A stretch of 25,078 bases of DNA from F2B08 sp046260445 (GTDB lineage Bacteria > Actinomycetota > Actinomycetes > Actinomycetales > Dermatophilaceae): contig JBHEPF010000149.1 in the NCBI GenBank assembly GCA_046260445.1, positions 1-25,078 on the forward strand. Reading direction: 5' to 3'. Position numbers and translations under genes: made by a program. Positions 6,744-14,785 of this stretch are shown piece by piece. Position 1 is the first letter of the stretch, and the number at the start of each line of letters is the position of its first letter. The notes under the pieces were generated by a model. It was given only the letters and a program-made list of their open reading frames with translations. It had not been told where the DNA came from and ran no database searches.

Positions 6744-8327
6744 TCAGATGAGCGTGATGACCTGTACCACGACGATCTTGACGACCATGGCGACCGGGTA
6801 GACCAGCGCATACCCGAGGGCGACCCGGGGGTCGAATCCGGTGGCGGCGTTGGCGTGCGCGAGGATCGCCGGCTGGGTCTGTGAGCCGGCGAGGATCCCG
6901 GCCACCCGTGGGCCGCTCTGCTCGAGAACGCGTTGCCCGACGACGAGCAGGACGGCGGCGTGGAGCGTCGTGAGGATGAGCCCGACGAGCAGCAGCTTCA
7001 GGCCCAGGGGGCTCGAGACGGCGTCGATGAAGGCCGACCCCGCCCGGCCGCCCGCATACGCGAGGAAGAGGAGCAGCCCGAGCTGGGTGAGGGTCTCGGC
7101 GGCCTGGTGCGGGAGCGTCCACACGATCGGTCCGCTGCGCTGGGTGCGGCCCAGGACCAGGCCGACGAGCAGCGGCCCGGCCGCCTGACCGAGCTCGAGC
7201 GGGCCGAGCCCGGGGATGTGGAACGGCACCGCACCGAGGAGCAGGCCGAGGGCCAGCCCGATGGCCAGGCCGAGCGGGTTGATGTCGGAGGTGCCGTGGT
7301 CGCTGTCGCCGAGGTACTGCGCCACCTGCGACATGTGGTCGCGCGGCGCAGCGACCCGGATCCGGTCCCCCGCCTGGAGGATGAAGTCGTCGGACGCGAG
7401 GAAGTCCTGGTCGGCCCGGCGCACGCGCGTCGCCCGGGCGCCGAAGCGCTCCAGCAGGTGCAGGTCGGCGACGGTGTAGCCGAAGAACTTACGCTGCGAC
7501 AGCACGATCCTGCGGAAGTCGAGCTCGGTGCGGTCCAGCTCGAGGCGCTTGTCGCTGGGCTGCCCGAGCTGCTTGGTCAGGTGCGCCAGGGCGGTCTCCG
7601 GGCCAACCGCGTGGAGCAGGTCCCCCGGGCGCAGCACCGTCGCACCGTCGGCGATCCGCACGACGCCGTCCGGACCGACGTGGCGCGAGACGATGACCCG
7701 GCCGTACGGGGTGATGGTCAGCTCCGCGACGTTGAGGACGTTGTCGTGGGTCACCTCAATCGTCGCGGTCCCGACCTGCGCCGTCTTCTGCTTGTCGTCG
7801 GCGGTCGGGTGCCTCTCACCGCTGCGTAGTGCGAGGACAGCGGCGCCGAGCATGATGAGCACCCCGCCGAGATAGCTGATGGAGTATGCGACAGTCGGCT
7901 CGGGTGCACCGTCGAGCCGGATCACCGCGGCCGCGAGTGCGGGGGTGTTGGTCACGGACCCCGAATAAAGACCGGCGATCGTTCCGATGTCGAAGCCGAA
8001 GGCGCGGCCGAGAAGGACCGCGAGGACACCGAGTCCGGACAGGGTGCCGGCGACGAGCGCGACGGGCCGCAGTCCAGTGCGCAGCGAGGCGAAGAACGAG
8101 GGCCCGGCGATGACACCGACGGCATAGGCGAAGACGGCGAGGCCGAAGGTGCCGAGCACCTCTGGGAGGGCGAGCCGCTCGTCGTAGGCCGAGAACGCCA
8201 GGGCCGTGAAGAGCACGGCGGCGGGGCCGAGGGAGAACCGACGCAGCCGCACTGCCCCCACCGCGGTCCCGACTGCGAGAATGACGAAGAGGAGCAGGAT
8301 CGGGCGCTCGACGAGAAGTGCGTCCAC
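6744..8327 (-). CDS. AspT/YidE-type membrane transporter with two RCK_C domains
   Basis: This 527-residue protein has two membrane halves (residues about 1-168 and 350-527) flanking two TrkA-C/RCK_C regulatory domains (about 186-253 and 262-340). The RCK_C domains show strings such as LRPGDLLHAVG and LQAGDRIRVAA. Each membrane half has the repeated pore-type motif: GSVTNTPAL at 123-131 and GSQTQPAIL near 481-489. This is the layout of the aspartate:alanine exchanger (AAE) family, which includes AspT, YidE and YbjL. Known members exchange acidic amino or dicarboxylic acids; the substrate here is unknown. The start is a GTG. It has no ribosome binding site, but a TACCGT eight bases upstream would give a leaderless message. 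It diverges from a LysR gene, which probably controls it. Confidence 0.9.
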   Translation of the reverse strand: MDALLVERPILLLFVILAVGTAVGAVRLRRFSLGPAAVLFTALAFSAYDERLALPEVLGTFGLAVFAYAVGVIAGPSFFASLRTGLRPVALVAGTLSGLGVLAVLLGRAFGFDIGTIAGLYSGSVTNTPALAAAVIRLDGAPEPTVAYSISYLGGVLIMLGAAVLALRSGERHPTADDKQKTAQVGTATIEVTHDNVLNVAELTITPYGRVIVSRHVGPDGVVRIADGATVLRPGDLLHAVGPETALAHLTKQLGQPSDKRLELDRTELDFRRIVLSQRKFFGYTVADLHLLERFGARATRVRRADQDFLASDDFILQAGDRIRVAAPRDHMSQVAQYLGDSDHGTSDINPLGLAIGLALGLLLGAVPFHIPGLGPLELGQAAGPLLVGLVLGRTQRSGPIVWTLPHQAAETLTQLGLLLFLAYAGGRAGSAFIDAVSSPLGLKLLLVGLILTTLHAAVLLVVGQRVLEQSGPRVAGILAGSQTQPAILAHANAATGFDPRVALGYALVYPVAMVVKIVVVQVITLI

Positions 8328-8335
8328 GGGGGACC

Positions 8336-8341
8336 ACGGTA
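8336..8341 (-). promoter_or_regulatory. possible -10 box of the AspT-type transporter gene
   Basis: TACCGT on the minus strand fits TANNNT and ends eight bases ahead of the GTG start. There is no Shine-Dalgarno-like sequence in between and no clear -35. Confidence 0.35.
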
Positions 8342-8388
8342 CGCCTCATGACGGGGCACCCGTGACGGCGTACCCCCATAGTGAGACC

Positions 8389-8404
8389 GTGACTGGTCAG
8401 TCAC
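8389..8404. promoter_or_regulatory. 16-bp palindrome, candidate operator
   Basis: GTGACTG, two central bases GT, and CAGTCAC form a perfect 7-bp inverted repeat in the gap between the divergent transporter and lysR genes. It lies about 60 bases upstream of the transporter start and 27 bases from the T-N11-A box. It may be a second site of the same regulator or the target of another dimeric repressor. Confidence 0.45.
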
Positions 8405-8420
8405 ATGAGGTACGCGGAAC

Positions 8421-8450
8421 CTGACTTTGGATAACCAACGATTATATGGT
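8421..8450 (+). promoter_or_regulatory. promoter of the lysR gene
   Basis: CTGACT (8421-8426) and TATGGT (8445-8450) are 18 bases apart. The -10 box ends six bases before the ATG at 8457, so the message should be leaderless. The LysR box lies inside the promoter, which fits autorepression. Confidence 0.5.
8431..8445. promoter_or_regulatory. LysR-type operator (T-N11-A box)
   Basis: ATAA, seven bases, then TTAT makes a 15-bp interrupted palindrome with T at 8432 and A at 8444, exactly the T-N11-A pattern bound by LysR-type regulators. It lies between the -35 and -10 of the lysR promoter, where binding would repress the gene's own transcription, and about 105 bases from the transporter start. 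An overlapping TTGG-ATAA-CCAA repeat lies at 8427-8438. Confidence 0.6.
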
Positions 8451-8456
8451 GCAGGC

Positions 8457-9368
8457 ATGCTCGAAGCCGCCGGCCTCCGTGTCATGAAGGCGATCCAGGA
8501 CGAGGGCAGCTTCACCGCTGCCGCGGCGTCGCTCGGGTTCACCCAACCCGCGATCTCCCAGATGGTGCGCCGGCTCGAGCAGCGCACCGGCACCGTGCTC
8601 GTCGAACGCCGTGGCCGCACGGTCCGGCTGACCGAGGCCGGCCAGGTGCTGGCCCGGCACGCCAACACCGTTCTCGCGGCTCTTGACGCCGCTGAGGAGG
8701 AGGTCGCCGCCATCGCCGGGCTGCGCTCGGGACGCGTGCGCCTGATGGCCTTCCCGTCCTCCTCCGCCACGGTCGTGCCCCACGCACTCGCGCTCGTCAA
8801 GCGGCGCTTTCCCGATGTCGTCGTGACGTTCACCGAGGCCGAGCCACCCGAGTCGCTCGCCGCGCTCAAGGCCGGCGAGTGCGACCTCGCCGTCGCGTTC
8901 GCCTACGAGGGTCTCGACCTCAGCGACATCCAGGACGACCTCGACTCGCTCTCGGTCACCAAGCTCCTCGACGACGAGGTGCGGCTCGCCATTCCCGAGG
9001 GGCACGCGCTGGCGGGTCGCAAGACCGCAGACCTCAAGGAACTCGCCGACGAGCCCTGGATCGCCGGCTGCCCGAAATGCCGAGGGCACCTCGTGCATCT
9101 GGCGCGAGAGGCGGGGTTCGCGCCCAACGTGGCCTTCGAGACCGAGGACTATGTCGCGGTGCAGGGCCTGGTCGCCGAGGGGCTCGGCGTGGCCCTCATC
9201 CCCGACCTCATCCTGCGATCGGCACACCACCCCGCCGTGCTGACGATGCCGATGAGCCCGGCGTCACGGCGCCAGATCTACGCCGTGACCACCCCGGACC
9301 TGGCCCGCGTTCCCGCCGTGAACGCGACGATCGAGGCCCTCGTCGAGGCCGCCGCCGTCCACGGCTGA
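8457..9368 (+). CDS. LysR-family transcriptional regulator
   Basis: This 303-residue protein has an N-terminal winged helix-turn-helix (residues 1-60, with GSFTAAAASLGFTQPAISQMVRRLE in two overlapping parts) and a periplasmic-binding-protein-like effector domain from about 92 to the end. It should bind DNA as a tetramer and respond to a small molecule. The effector domain carries a CPKC pair (Cys205 and Cys208), unusual enough to suggest metal or redox sensing, although only a direct test could tell. The ATG at 8457 is preferred over the GTG/TTG-type starts further up, because LysR proteins begin with such a short lead-in and a -10 box lies six bases ahead. It faces the AspT-type transporter gene across a shared operator region, so that gene is the likely target. 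Confidence 0.9.
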   Translation: MLEAAGLRVMKAIQDEGSFTAAAASLGFTQPAISQMVRRLEQRTGTVLVERRGRTVRLTEAGQVLARHANTVLAALDAAEEEVAAIAGLRSGRVRLMAFPSSSATVVPHALALVKRRFPDVVVTFTEAEPPESLAALKAGECDLAVAFAYEGLDLSDIQDDLDSLSVTKLLDDEVRLAIPEGHALAGRKTADLKELADEPWIAGCPKCRGHLVHLAREAGFAPNVAFETEDYVAVQGLVAEGLGVALIPDLILRSAHHPAVLTMPMSPASRRQIYAVTTPDLARVPAVNATIEALVEAAAVHG

Positions 9369-9395
9369 GCCGCTCCGCGCATACCCCCTCTCTTC

Positions 9396-9459
9396 CCGCG
9401 AGGGACGGAGAACCGTTGGTCAAAGGGCGATTTCACCAACGCTTCTCCGTCCCTCGCGG
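9396..9459. terminator. long hairpin between convergent genes
   Basis: CCGCGAGGGACGGAGAA (9396-9412) pairs perfectly with TTCTCCGTCCCTCGCGG (9443-9459). After one mismatch the stem continues with CGTTGGT/ACCAACG and then AAA/TTT, leaving a six-base loop. There is no T-tract on either side. It sits between the ends of lysR and the acyl-CoA dehydrogenase gene, so a bidirectional terminator without U-tail is likely. A mobile or REP-like element is the alternative. Confidence 0.6.
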
Positions 9460-9512
9460 AGTGGGGTGGGGTCAGTACGCGCGGAGGGAGTGGGGTCGAG
9501 AGCGAGGGGGGC

Positions 9513-10730
9513 TCAGATCGGGTTCTCGGCGAGGCGGCGCTTGATCTCGCGGCGCGCGATGACCATCTTGTGCACCTCGTCCGGGCCGTCGGCGAGACGC
9601 AGGGTCCGCTGGCCTGCGTACATCTCCGCAAGGGGGAAGTCCTGGGAGACCCCGCCACCGCCGTGCACCTGGATGGAGCGGTCGATGACCTTGAGAGCGA
9701 CGTTGGGAGCGACGACCTTGATGGCCGCGATCTCGGTGCGGGCGCCCTTGTTGCCGACGGTGTCCATGAGCCAGGCCGCCTTCATCGTGAGCAGGCGCGC
9801 CATGTCGATCTCGATCCGTGACTCGGCGATCCAGTCCTGCACGTTGGAGCGCTGGGCGATCGGCTGACCGAACGTCACCCGGCGGGTGGCCCGGTCGATC
9901 ATGAGGTCGAGGGCGCGCTCGGCGGCACCGATCGAGCGCATGCAGTGGTGGATCCGGCCGGGGCCGAGCCGGGCCTGGCTGATCAAGAACCCGTCGCCCT
10001 CACCGGCGAGCAGCGCCGTGACGGGCACCCGGACGTTGTCGAAGTCGACCTCGGCGTGCCCCTCGCGGTCCTCGTAGCCGAAGACCGACAGGTTGCGCAT
10101 CACCGTGACGCCGGGGGTGTCGACCGGCACGACGAGCATCGACTGCTGGCGGTGCCGCTCGGCCTCCGGGTCGGTCTTGCCCATGACGATGAGCACCTTG
10201 CAGTTCGGGTGCATCGCGTTGGAGGTCCACCACTTGCGTCCGTTGAGGATGTACTCGTCGCCGTCGCGAAGCATCGTCATCTCGATGTTCGTCGCATCCG
10301 AGCTGGCGACCCCGGGCTCGGTCATCGCGAAGGCGGAGGCGACCTCCCCGGTCAGCAGCGGCTTGAGCCACTGCTCCTTGTGCTCGTCGGTGCCGAAGTG
10401 CGTGAGCACCTCCATGTTGCCAGTGTCTGGAGCGTTGCAGTTGAAGACCTCCGAGGCCCAGGTGACGCGACCCATGATCTCGGCGAGCGGCGCATACTCG
10501 GCGTTGAGCAGGCCCGGCCCCCACTGCGGGTCCGGGTGGAAGAGGTTCCACAGTCCGGCCTCACGGGCCGTGACCTTGAGGTCCTCGAGGATCTGCGGCT
10601 GGTGGTGCGGCGTGCTGGCCTGCGCCATCTGCTCGTGGTAGGTCGACTCGTTGGGGTAGATGTGCTCGCTCATGAAGGCCTGCACCCGGCCCTGGTAGTC
10701 CTTGCAGCGGTCCGTCAGCTCGAAATCCAT
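9513..10730 (-). CDS. acyl-CoA dehydrogenase (FadE2/ACAD11-like)
   Basis: This 405-residue flavoprotein shows the acyl-CoA dehydrogenase signatures MTEPGVASSDATNIE (136-150) for FAD and substrate binding, NGRKWWTSN, and the C-terminal HGGGGVSQDFPLAEMYAG with LADGPDEVHK (379-388). It should catalyse alpha,beta-desaturation of an acyl-CoA and pass electrons to electron-transfer flavoprotein. The LADGPDEVH ending is typical of the ACAD10/11 and FadE2 branch, where an Asp (here Asp381) sits where other families have the catalytic Glu. The start is the ATG followed by DFELTDRCK; GGTGAG lies a few bases ahead. A longer frame adds 20 low-complexity residues without support. It follows comEC on the same strand after 76 bases. 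Chain-length preference cannot be read. Confidence 0.92.
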   Translation of the reverse strand: MDFELTDRCKDYQGRVQAFMSEHIYPNESTYHEQMAQASTPHHQPQILEDLKVTAREAGLWNLFHPDPQWGPGLLNAEYAPLAEIMGRVTWASEVFNCNAPDTGNMEVLTHFGTDEHKEQWLKPLLTGEVASAFAMTEPGVASSDATNIEMTMLRDGDEYILNGRKWWTSNAMHPNCKVLIVMGKTDPEAERHRQQSMLVVPVDTPGVTVMRNLSVFGYEDREGHAEVDFDNVRVPVTALLAGEGDGFLISQARLGPGRIHHCMRSIGAAERALDLMIDRATRRVTFGQPIAQRSNVQDWIAESRIEIDMARLLTMKAAWLMDTVGNKGARTEIAAIKVVAPNVALKVIDRSIQVHGGGGVSQDFPLAEMYAGQRTLRLADGPDEVHKMVIARREIKRRLAENPI

Positions 10731-10806
10731 GATGCTCACCCTAGTGAGCGGCGCTTGGCTCGTCGCGGCGGCGGCTGTGGAGCTGGTCACGACCGCCGCG
10801 GCGAGG

Positions 10807-13176
10807 TCAACGGCTGGTTCGCCAGCGGATCATGTCACCACCGTCCGGGGCGAGCAGGGCGATGTCGCCGTGCAGGTCGGTGCGCAGGACCGTGCTCCCG
10901 ATCGCCGAGAACAGCCGCAGGTGCTCGCGCGCCGGGTGCCCGTAGTCGTTCTCCCCCACGCTCACCGCCGCCAGTGGTGCGGGGACTGCGCGGATGAGGG
11001 CCTCGTCGATGTTGGAGCTGCCGTGGTGGGGTGTCTTGACGAGGTCGATGTCGGCGGCGAAGGCCTGCCATTGGGGCTCGCGGCGCAGCGCGGTGAGGAC
11101 GCCGCGCCCCGCCTCCCGCTCGATGTCCCCGAGCAGAAGGACCCGGAGGCGTCCGTCACGCTCCCCCTCGGCTGCGGTCGCGCCGGACTCCACGGCGAGC
11201 ACCACGCTGGCGTTGTTGGACATCGAACCGGAGTGGATCGGGCGCGCCGGCCACCACACCGTGGCCCGCACCTCTCCCCACGTCAGCCGGTCCCCGGCCC
11301 GAAGCAGCTGGATCGGTATGCGGTGCTCCCCGGCGAGCCGCTCCACCTCGTGGGCGCCTGCAGCAGGCTCCGGGACCGGCGAGACGAGCATCTCGGTGAC
11401 CGGCCAGCGGCCGAGCACCCGGGAGAGACCACCGACGTGGTCCAGGTCGAAGTGGGTGACGATGACGGCGTCGAGCTGCCGGACGCCCAGGCGCGAAAGA
11501 CACCCCGCGACAGCCCCTGAGTCGGGTCCCGCATCGATGAGGACGGCACGGCGCGGGCCGGTCGCGACCACGATCCCGTCGCCCTGGCCGACGTCGCAGA
11601 CGACGACCCGCCAGTCGGCCGGAGGCCAGGTCAGCGGTTGCACCGGCCAGGCCAGTGCGACCGCGAGCGCAATGAGAATGGCGACCGGAGTGGGCCTGGC
11701 CCGCGCGACCGAACGCAGCCACGGCCCGCAGACGATGACGAGGAGCGAGAGCCCGGCGAGGAGGAGCGCGCCCGGCGGCCCGTCCGGCCACGGCAGGGTG
11801 CCGCCGGGCACCGTCTCAGCCCACCGGGCGATGCGCGCGATGAGCCACGCGGGCAGGGCCGCACTCCACGCCAGCCAGCTCCCCGGGGTCGGGGCGACCG
11901 AGGCGACCAGGGCGGTCGCGACACCACCGAGGGTCGCCGGCGCGACGAGCGGAGCGGCCAGCGCGTTGGCGACGATCCCGACGAGGGAGACCGACCCCTG
12001 GAGCAGGACGACGACCGGGGCGGTCATGACGTGGGCCGCGAGCGGGATGGCGAGGGCGTCACCGACGAAGGGCGGGAGTCGGGCGCGTGCCGGCAGCCGT
12101 CGCCAGATCGCTCGGCCCCAGGGCCGCGCGAAGAGGATGAGGCCGAGGGTCGCGAGCGTGGACAGGACGAACCCGTACGACCGCGCCAGCCAGGGGTCGA
12201 TGAGGAGCAGCACGACGACCGTCCCCGCGAGAGCGGGCAACCCCGCCGACGCGCGGGCGCGGGAGAACGCCAGGACGCCGACCGTCCCCATGGCCGCCGC
12301 CCGCAGCACGCTCGGCTCCGGTCGGGCCAGCACGATGAAGAGGACGATGACGGCCAGACCGACGAGCATCCTGGAGCGCCTACGGATCGGGGTATGGATG
12401 ACCACGGCCATGACGGCGGTGAGGAGGATCGCGAGGTTGCTGCCGCTCACCGCGGAGAGGTGCGACATCCCGGTCGCCAGCATCGCCTCGGTCAGCTCGT
12501 CCGGGGTCAGGGTCGTGTCGCCGACGACGAGCGCGGGGACCAGTGCCCGTGCGTCCGTGGGCAGCCCGTCCACCGCCGCACGCAGCCGGGCACGGACGTG
12601 GTCCGAGACGGCGAGAAGGCCGGCGGATCGCGGGGTGACATCGGGCGTCCCGAGCGGCGTGAGGACGGCCTGCTCGGCGCGACCCGGATCAGCCGGCCGC
12701 AGCCGGGCGGTGAACGAGACCCGTTGGCGCCACTGCAGGCCGGCCCACTCCTCATCCGCGCGGACCAGGACCGGCGTCGACACCCCGCTGCGGTATCCAC
12801 GCGCATCGACCGTGAGCAGCCGCACCCGGACCAGGACGCGCACGCGCTCACTGCCCTCGCCGAGCACGAACGGCTCAGCGAGGACCCGGCCCTCCACCGT
12901 GGCCACAGCGCCCGAGAGCGCCAGCTCCTCCACCGGACCGGCCCGCTCGCGCCAGGCGTGCATCGCGCTCACGAGGAGGACCAGCCCGGTCACCACAGCG
13001 GTGAGGGCGAGGAGTGCGCGACGGCCGCTGAGCGCCACCGCGAGCACGACGAGGATGAGCCCGGTGACGAGCCGCACCCCTGGGCTCCACGCCAGGGCCC
13101 AGGTGCCGATCGACCAACCGACGAGAGCGGGCACGAGAGCCCGCAGGTCGGCGGGGCCGGCACCGAGCTTCGTCAT
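10807..13176 (-). CDS. comEC: ComEC/Rec2-type DNA uptake channel with metallo-beta-lactamase-like domain
   Basis: This 789-residue membrane protein has N-terminal helices, a soluble OB-like part (about 85-190), the competence domain with SAVSGSNLAILLTAV (about 242-256) and many helices, and a C-terminal metallo-beta-lactamase-like domain from about 525. The last has DVGQGD (528-533), THFDLDH (574-580) and HHGS (717-720), so the metal-binding residues of the fused nuclease-like domain look intact. It should carry single-stranded DNA across the cytoplasmic membrane during transformation. It overlaps comEA by four bases (ATGA), so the two are translationally coupled. Full-length members with all three parts are usual. 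In many actinobacteria holA follows comEC; here an acyl-CoA dehydrogenase gene does. Confidence 0.95.
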   Translation of the reverse strand: MTKLGAGPADLRALVPALVGWSIGTWALAWSPGVRLVTGLILVVLAVALSGRRALLALTAVVTGLVLLVSAMHAWRERAGPVEELALSGAVATVEGRVLAEPFVLGEGSERVRVLVRVRLLTVDARGYRSGVSTPVLVRADEEWAGLQWRQRVSFTARLRPADPGRAEQAVLTPLGTPDVTPRSAGLLAVSDHVRARLRAAVDGLPTDARALVPALVVGDTTLTPDELTEAMLATGMSHLSAVSGSNLAILLTAVMAVVIHTPIRRRSRMLVGLAVIVLFIVLARPEPSVLRAAAMGTVGVLAFSRARASAGLPALAGTVVVLLLIDPWLARSYGFVLSTLATLGLILFARPWGRAIWRRLPARARLPPFVGDALAIPLAAHVMTAPVVVLLQGSVSLVGIVANALAAPLVAPATLGGVATALVASVAPTPGSWLAWSAALPAWLIARIARWAETVPGGTLPWPDGPPGALLLAGLSLLVIVCGPWLRSVARARPTPVAILIALAVALAWPVQPLTWPPADWRVVVCDVGQGDGIVVATGPRRAVLIDAGPDSGAVAGCLSRLGVRQLDAVIVTHFDLDHVGGLSRVLGRWPVTEMLVSPVPEPAAGAHEVERLAGEHRIPIQLLRAGDRLTWGEVRATVWWPARPIHSGSMSNNASVVLAVESGATAAEGERDGRLRVLLLGDIEREAGRGVLTALRREPQWQAFAADIDLVKTPHHGSSNIDEALIRAVPAPLAAVSVGENDYGHPAREHLRLFSAIGSTVLRTDLHGDIALLAPDGGDMIRWRTSR

Positions 13177-14015
13177 GGCCCGACCCGGACCCGGTCGCGC
13201 ATCTGGGAGAGCAGCTTGTCCCCGATGCCGCTCACCTCGCCGAGCTCGTCGACGGAGGTGAATCGGCCGTGCTCACTCCGCCAGGCGATGATCCGCTCCG
13301 CGAGCACCGGGCCGACCCCGGGCAGCGAGTCCAGCGCAGAGGCGTCCGCCGAATTGAGGTCGATCACCCCGTCCCCACCACCGGAGCCGCCAGCGCCACC
13401 CTGGCCGCCCGAGCCGGACGGCGACGCCGGTGCGGGCGGGAGCTCGCCGGGGAGCGGCACATACACCTGCTCGCCGTCGACGAGCGGGCGGGCGAGGTTG
13501 ACCGCCGCGAGGTCGGCCTCCGCCGTCGCTCCCCCGGCCGCCTCGACGGCGTCGACGATCCGGTCGCCGGACTCGAGACGGACGATGCCCGGCCGGCCCA
13601 CCTGGCCGGCGACGTGCACGACGAGCATCGCCGCCGAGGTCGGCGACGCGGTGGCGGCCGGCTGCAGTGCCGACAGCACAGGGGGGTCGGGGATCGTCTG
13701 CGGCCGGCTGTCCCGCACTGCCCACACCACCCGGACGCCGCCGACGAGCACGAGGACGACGACAACGGCCAGGACAGCGAGCACGGCGGACCGCGAGACC
13801 CCGAGGCGCCCACCGCGCAGCCGCGACGGCACGGTCACCACGCTCGGCCGGTGCCGCTCGGCCCGGTGCCGTCCGGCGGGCTCCTGAGCCTGCCGGATGA
13901 AGTCGACCGGGTCCCGGGCGAGCCCATCGTCGGGCCGGGTCGCCGCTCCGAGTGCGGCGAGCACCCGCGGCGAGGCACCGAGCCCGTCGCGGGGAGATGA
14001 GGGACGAGGAGGCAC
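13173..14015 (-). CDS. comEA: ComEA-type DNA-binding competence protein
   Basis: This is a membrane-anchored protein of 280 residues. A cytoplasmic N-terminal part of about 75 residues is followed by one helix (76-98), an SLBB domain (about 130-187, starting LVVHVAGQVGRPG), a Gly/Ser/Pro linker, and a tandem helix-hairpin-helix domain (217-277, starting VIDLNSADASALDSLPGVG). It should hold incoming double-stranded DNA outside the membrane and hand it to ComEC, encoded next with a four-base overlap. The GTG at 14015 is preferred because a -10-like TAGCGT ends seven bases before it. A GTG 22 codons upstream gives a longer frame without other support. The N-terminal cytoplasmic extension is long compared with Bacillus ComEA but common in actinobacteria. 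Confidence 0.92.
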   Translation of the reverse strand: MPPRPSSPRDGLGASPRVLAALGAATRPDDGLARDPVDFIRQAQEPAGRHRAERHRPSVVTVPSRLRGGRLGVSRSAVLAVLAVVVVLVLVGGVRVVWAVRDSRPQTIPDPPVLSALQPAATASPTSAAMLVVHVAGQVGRPGIVRLESGDRIVDAVEAAGGATAEADLAAVNLARPLVDGEQVYVPLPGELPPAPASPSGSGGQGGAGGSGGGDGVIDLNSADASALDSLPGVGPVLAERIIAWRSEHGRFTSVDELGEVSGIGDKLLSQMRDRVRVGP

Positions 14016-14022
14016 ACCCGCG

Positions 14023-14028
14023 ACGCTA
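14023..14028 (-). promoter_or_regulatory. -10 box of comEA-comEC
   Basis: TAGCGT on the minus strand fits TANNNT and ends seven bases before the GTG of comEA. The competence genes may thus have their own leaderless promoter, separate from leuS and the hydrolase gene. No clear -35 is present. Confidence 0.4.
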
Positions 14029-14110
14029 GGAGCGGTCAGCCCCCTCAACCACCGGCTGATCGGCCGCTGTGGACGACACACCCGACGTGCGTGCGATCCG
14101 CCTCAGCACC

Positions 14111-14767
14111 TCACGCGAGTGCGCTCACCTCGGCGGCCAGTGCCTCAGGCTGGGAGACGAACGGTGAGTGGCTCGTCGGCATCGCGACCTGCGTCATGCA
14201 GCGCGCCGCCATCCGCCGCTGGACCTCCACCTCGATCGCCCGGTCCTGCTCGCACACCACGTAGCGGGTCGGCACCTCGCGCCACGTGCTCGCCCAGGCC
14301 GGGGTGCGGCCGTGACCGCGCTCCTGCCGTACGAGCTGCGCCACGGCCCGCTCGACATCCCCCGGCGCGCAGTCGGCGTAGAAGTACTGCGGCGCGAGAT
14401 CCGGGTCGAGCGAGGTGCTGCCGTCGGGGTTCGAGACGATCGCCGGCATGCACGGGGGCGGCCCGGCCACCGCCGCGCAGCTCTCGCCGACCTCGAGGAC
14501 GAACCCCGTCACGAACAGCATCGCCCGGGCGCCGGTCGTGTGGCCGATCACGGCACCGCCGTACGAGTGCCCGACCAACACCGGAGGCTCGGAACAGTGC
14601 TCGATCGCCTCCTGCACCGCGGCGACATCCTCCGCCAGCGAGCCACGGTGCAGCAGCGGCACCCGCACCACGTGGCCCGCGCGCTCCAGCGCCGCGCGGA
14701 ACGCGTCGAAGTGAGCCGGCTGGTGCCACATGCCGTGGACCAGCACCACCTCCCGGGGCCGACGCAT
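14111..14767 (-). CDS. alpha/beta hydrolase
   Basis: This 218-residue cytoplasmic protein has the alpha/beta hydrolase fold. The oxyanion segment is VVLVHGMWHQP (7-17), the nucleophile elbow GHSYGG has Ser68, the acid is probably Asp in CEQDRAI (near 175), and the catalytic His is in PTSHSPF (near 200). The pattern is close to the plant hydroxynitrile lyase/methylesterase-like group of small hydrolases (often called EstC-like), so an esterase is likely, with an unknown substrate. Only 18 bases separate its ATG from the leuS stop, so it is probably read from the leuS message. Downstream comEA probably has its own promoter. Confidence 0.88.
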   Translation of the reverse strand: MRRPREVVLVHGMWHQPAHFDAFRAALERAGHVVRVPLLHRGSLAEDVAAVQEAIEHCSEPPVLVGHSYGGAVIGHTTGARAMLFVTGFVLEVGESCAAVAGPPPCMPAIVSNPDGSTSLDPDLAPQYFYADCAPGDVERAVAQLVRQERGHGRTPAWASTWREVPTRYVVCEQDRAIEVEVQRRMAARCMTQVAMPTSHSPFVSQPEALAAEVSALA

Positions 14768-14785
14768 GCGTCCGCAGACCGGCCG

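Noticed and set aside
10994..13261. A very long plus-strand open frame opposite comEC
   Set aside because: Its product is Arg/Ser/Thr-rich without any domain. It mirrors the codon bias of the opposite gene, and comEC has all the expected motifs.
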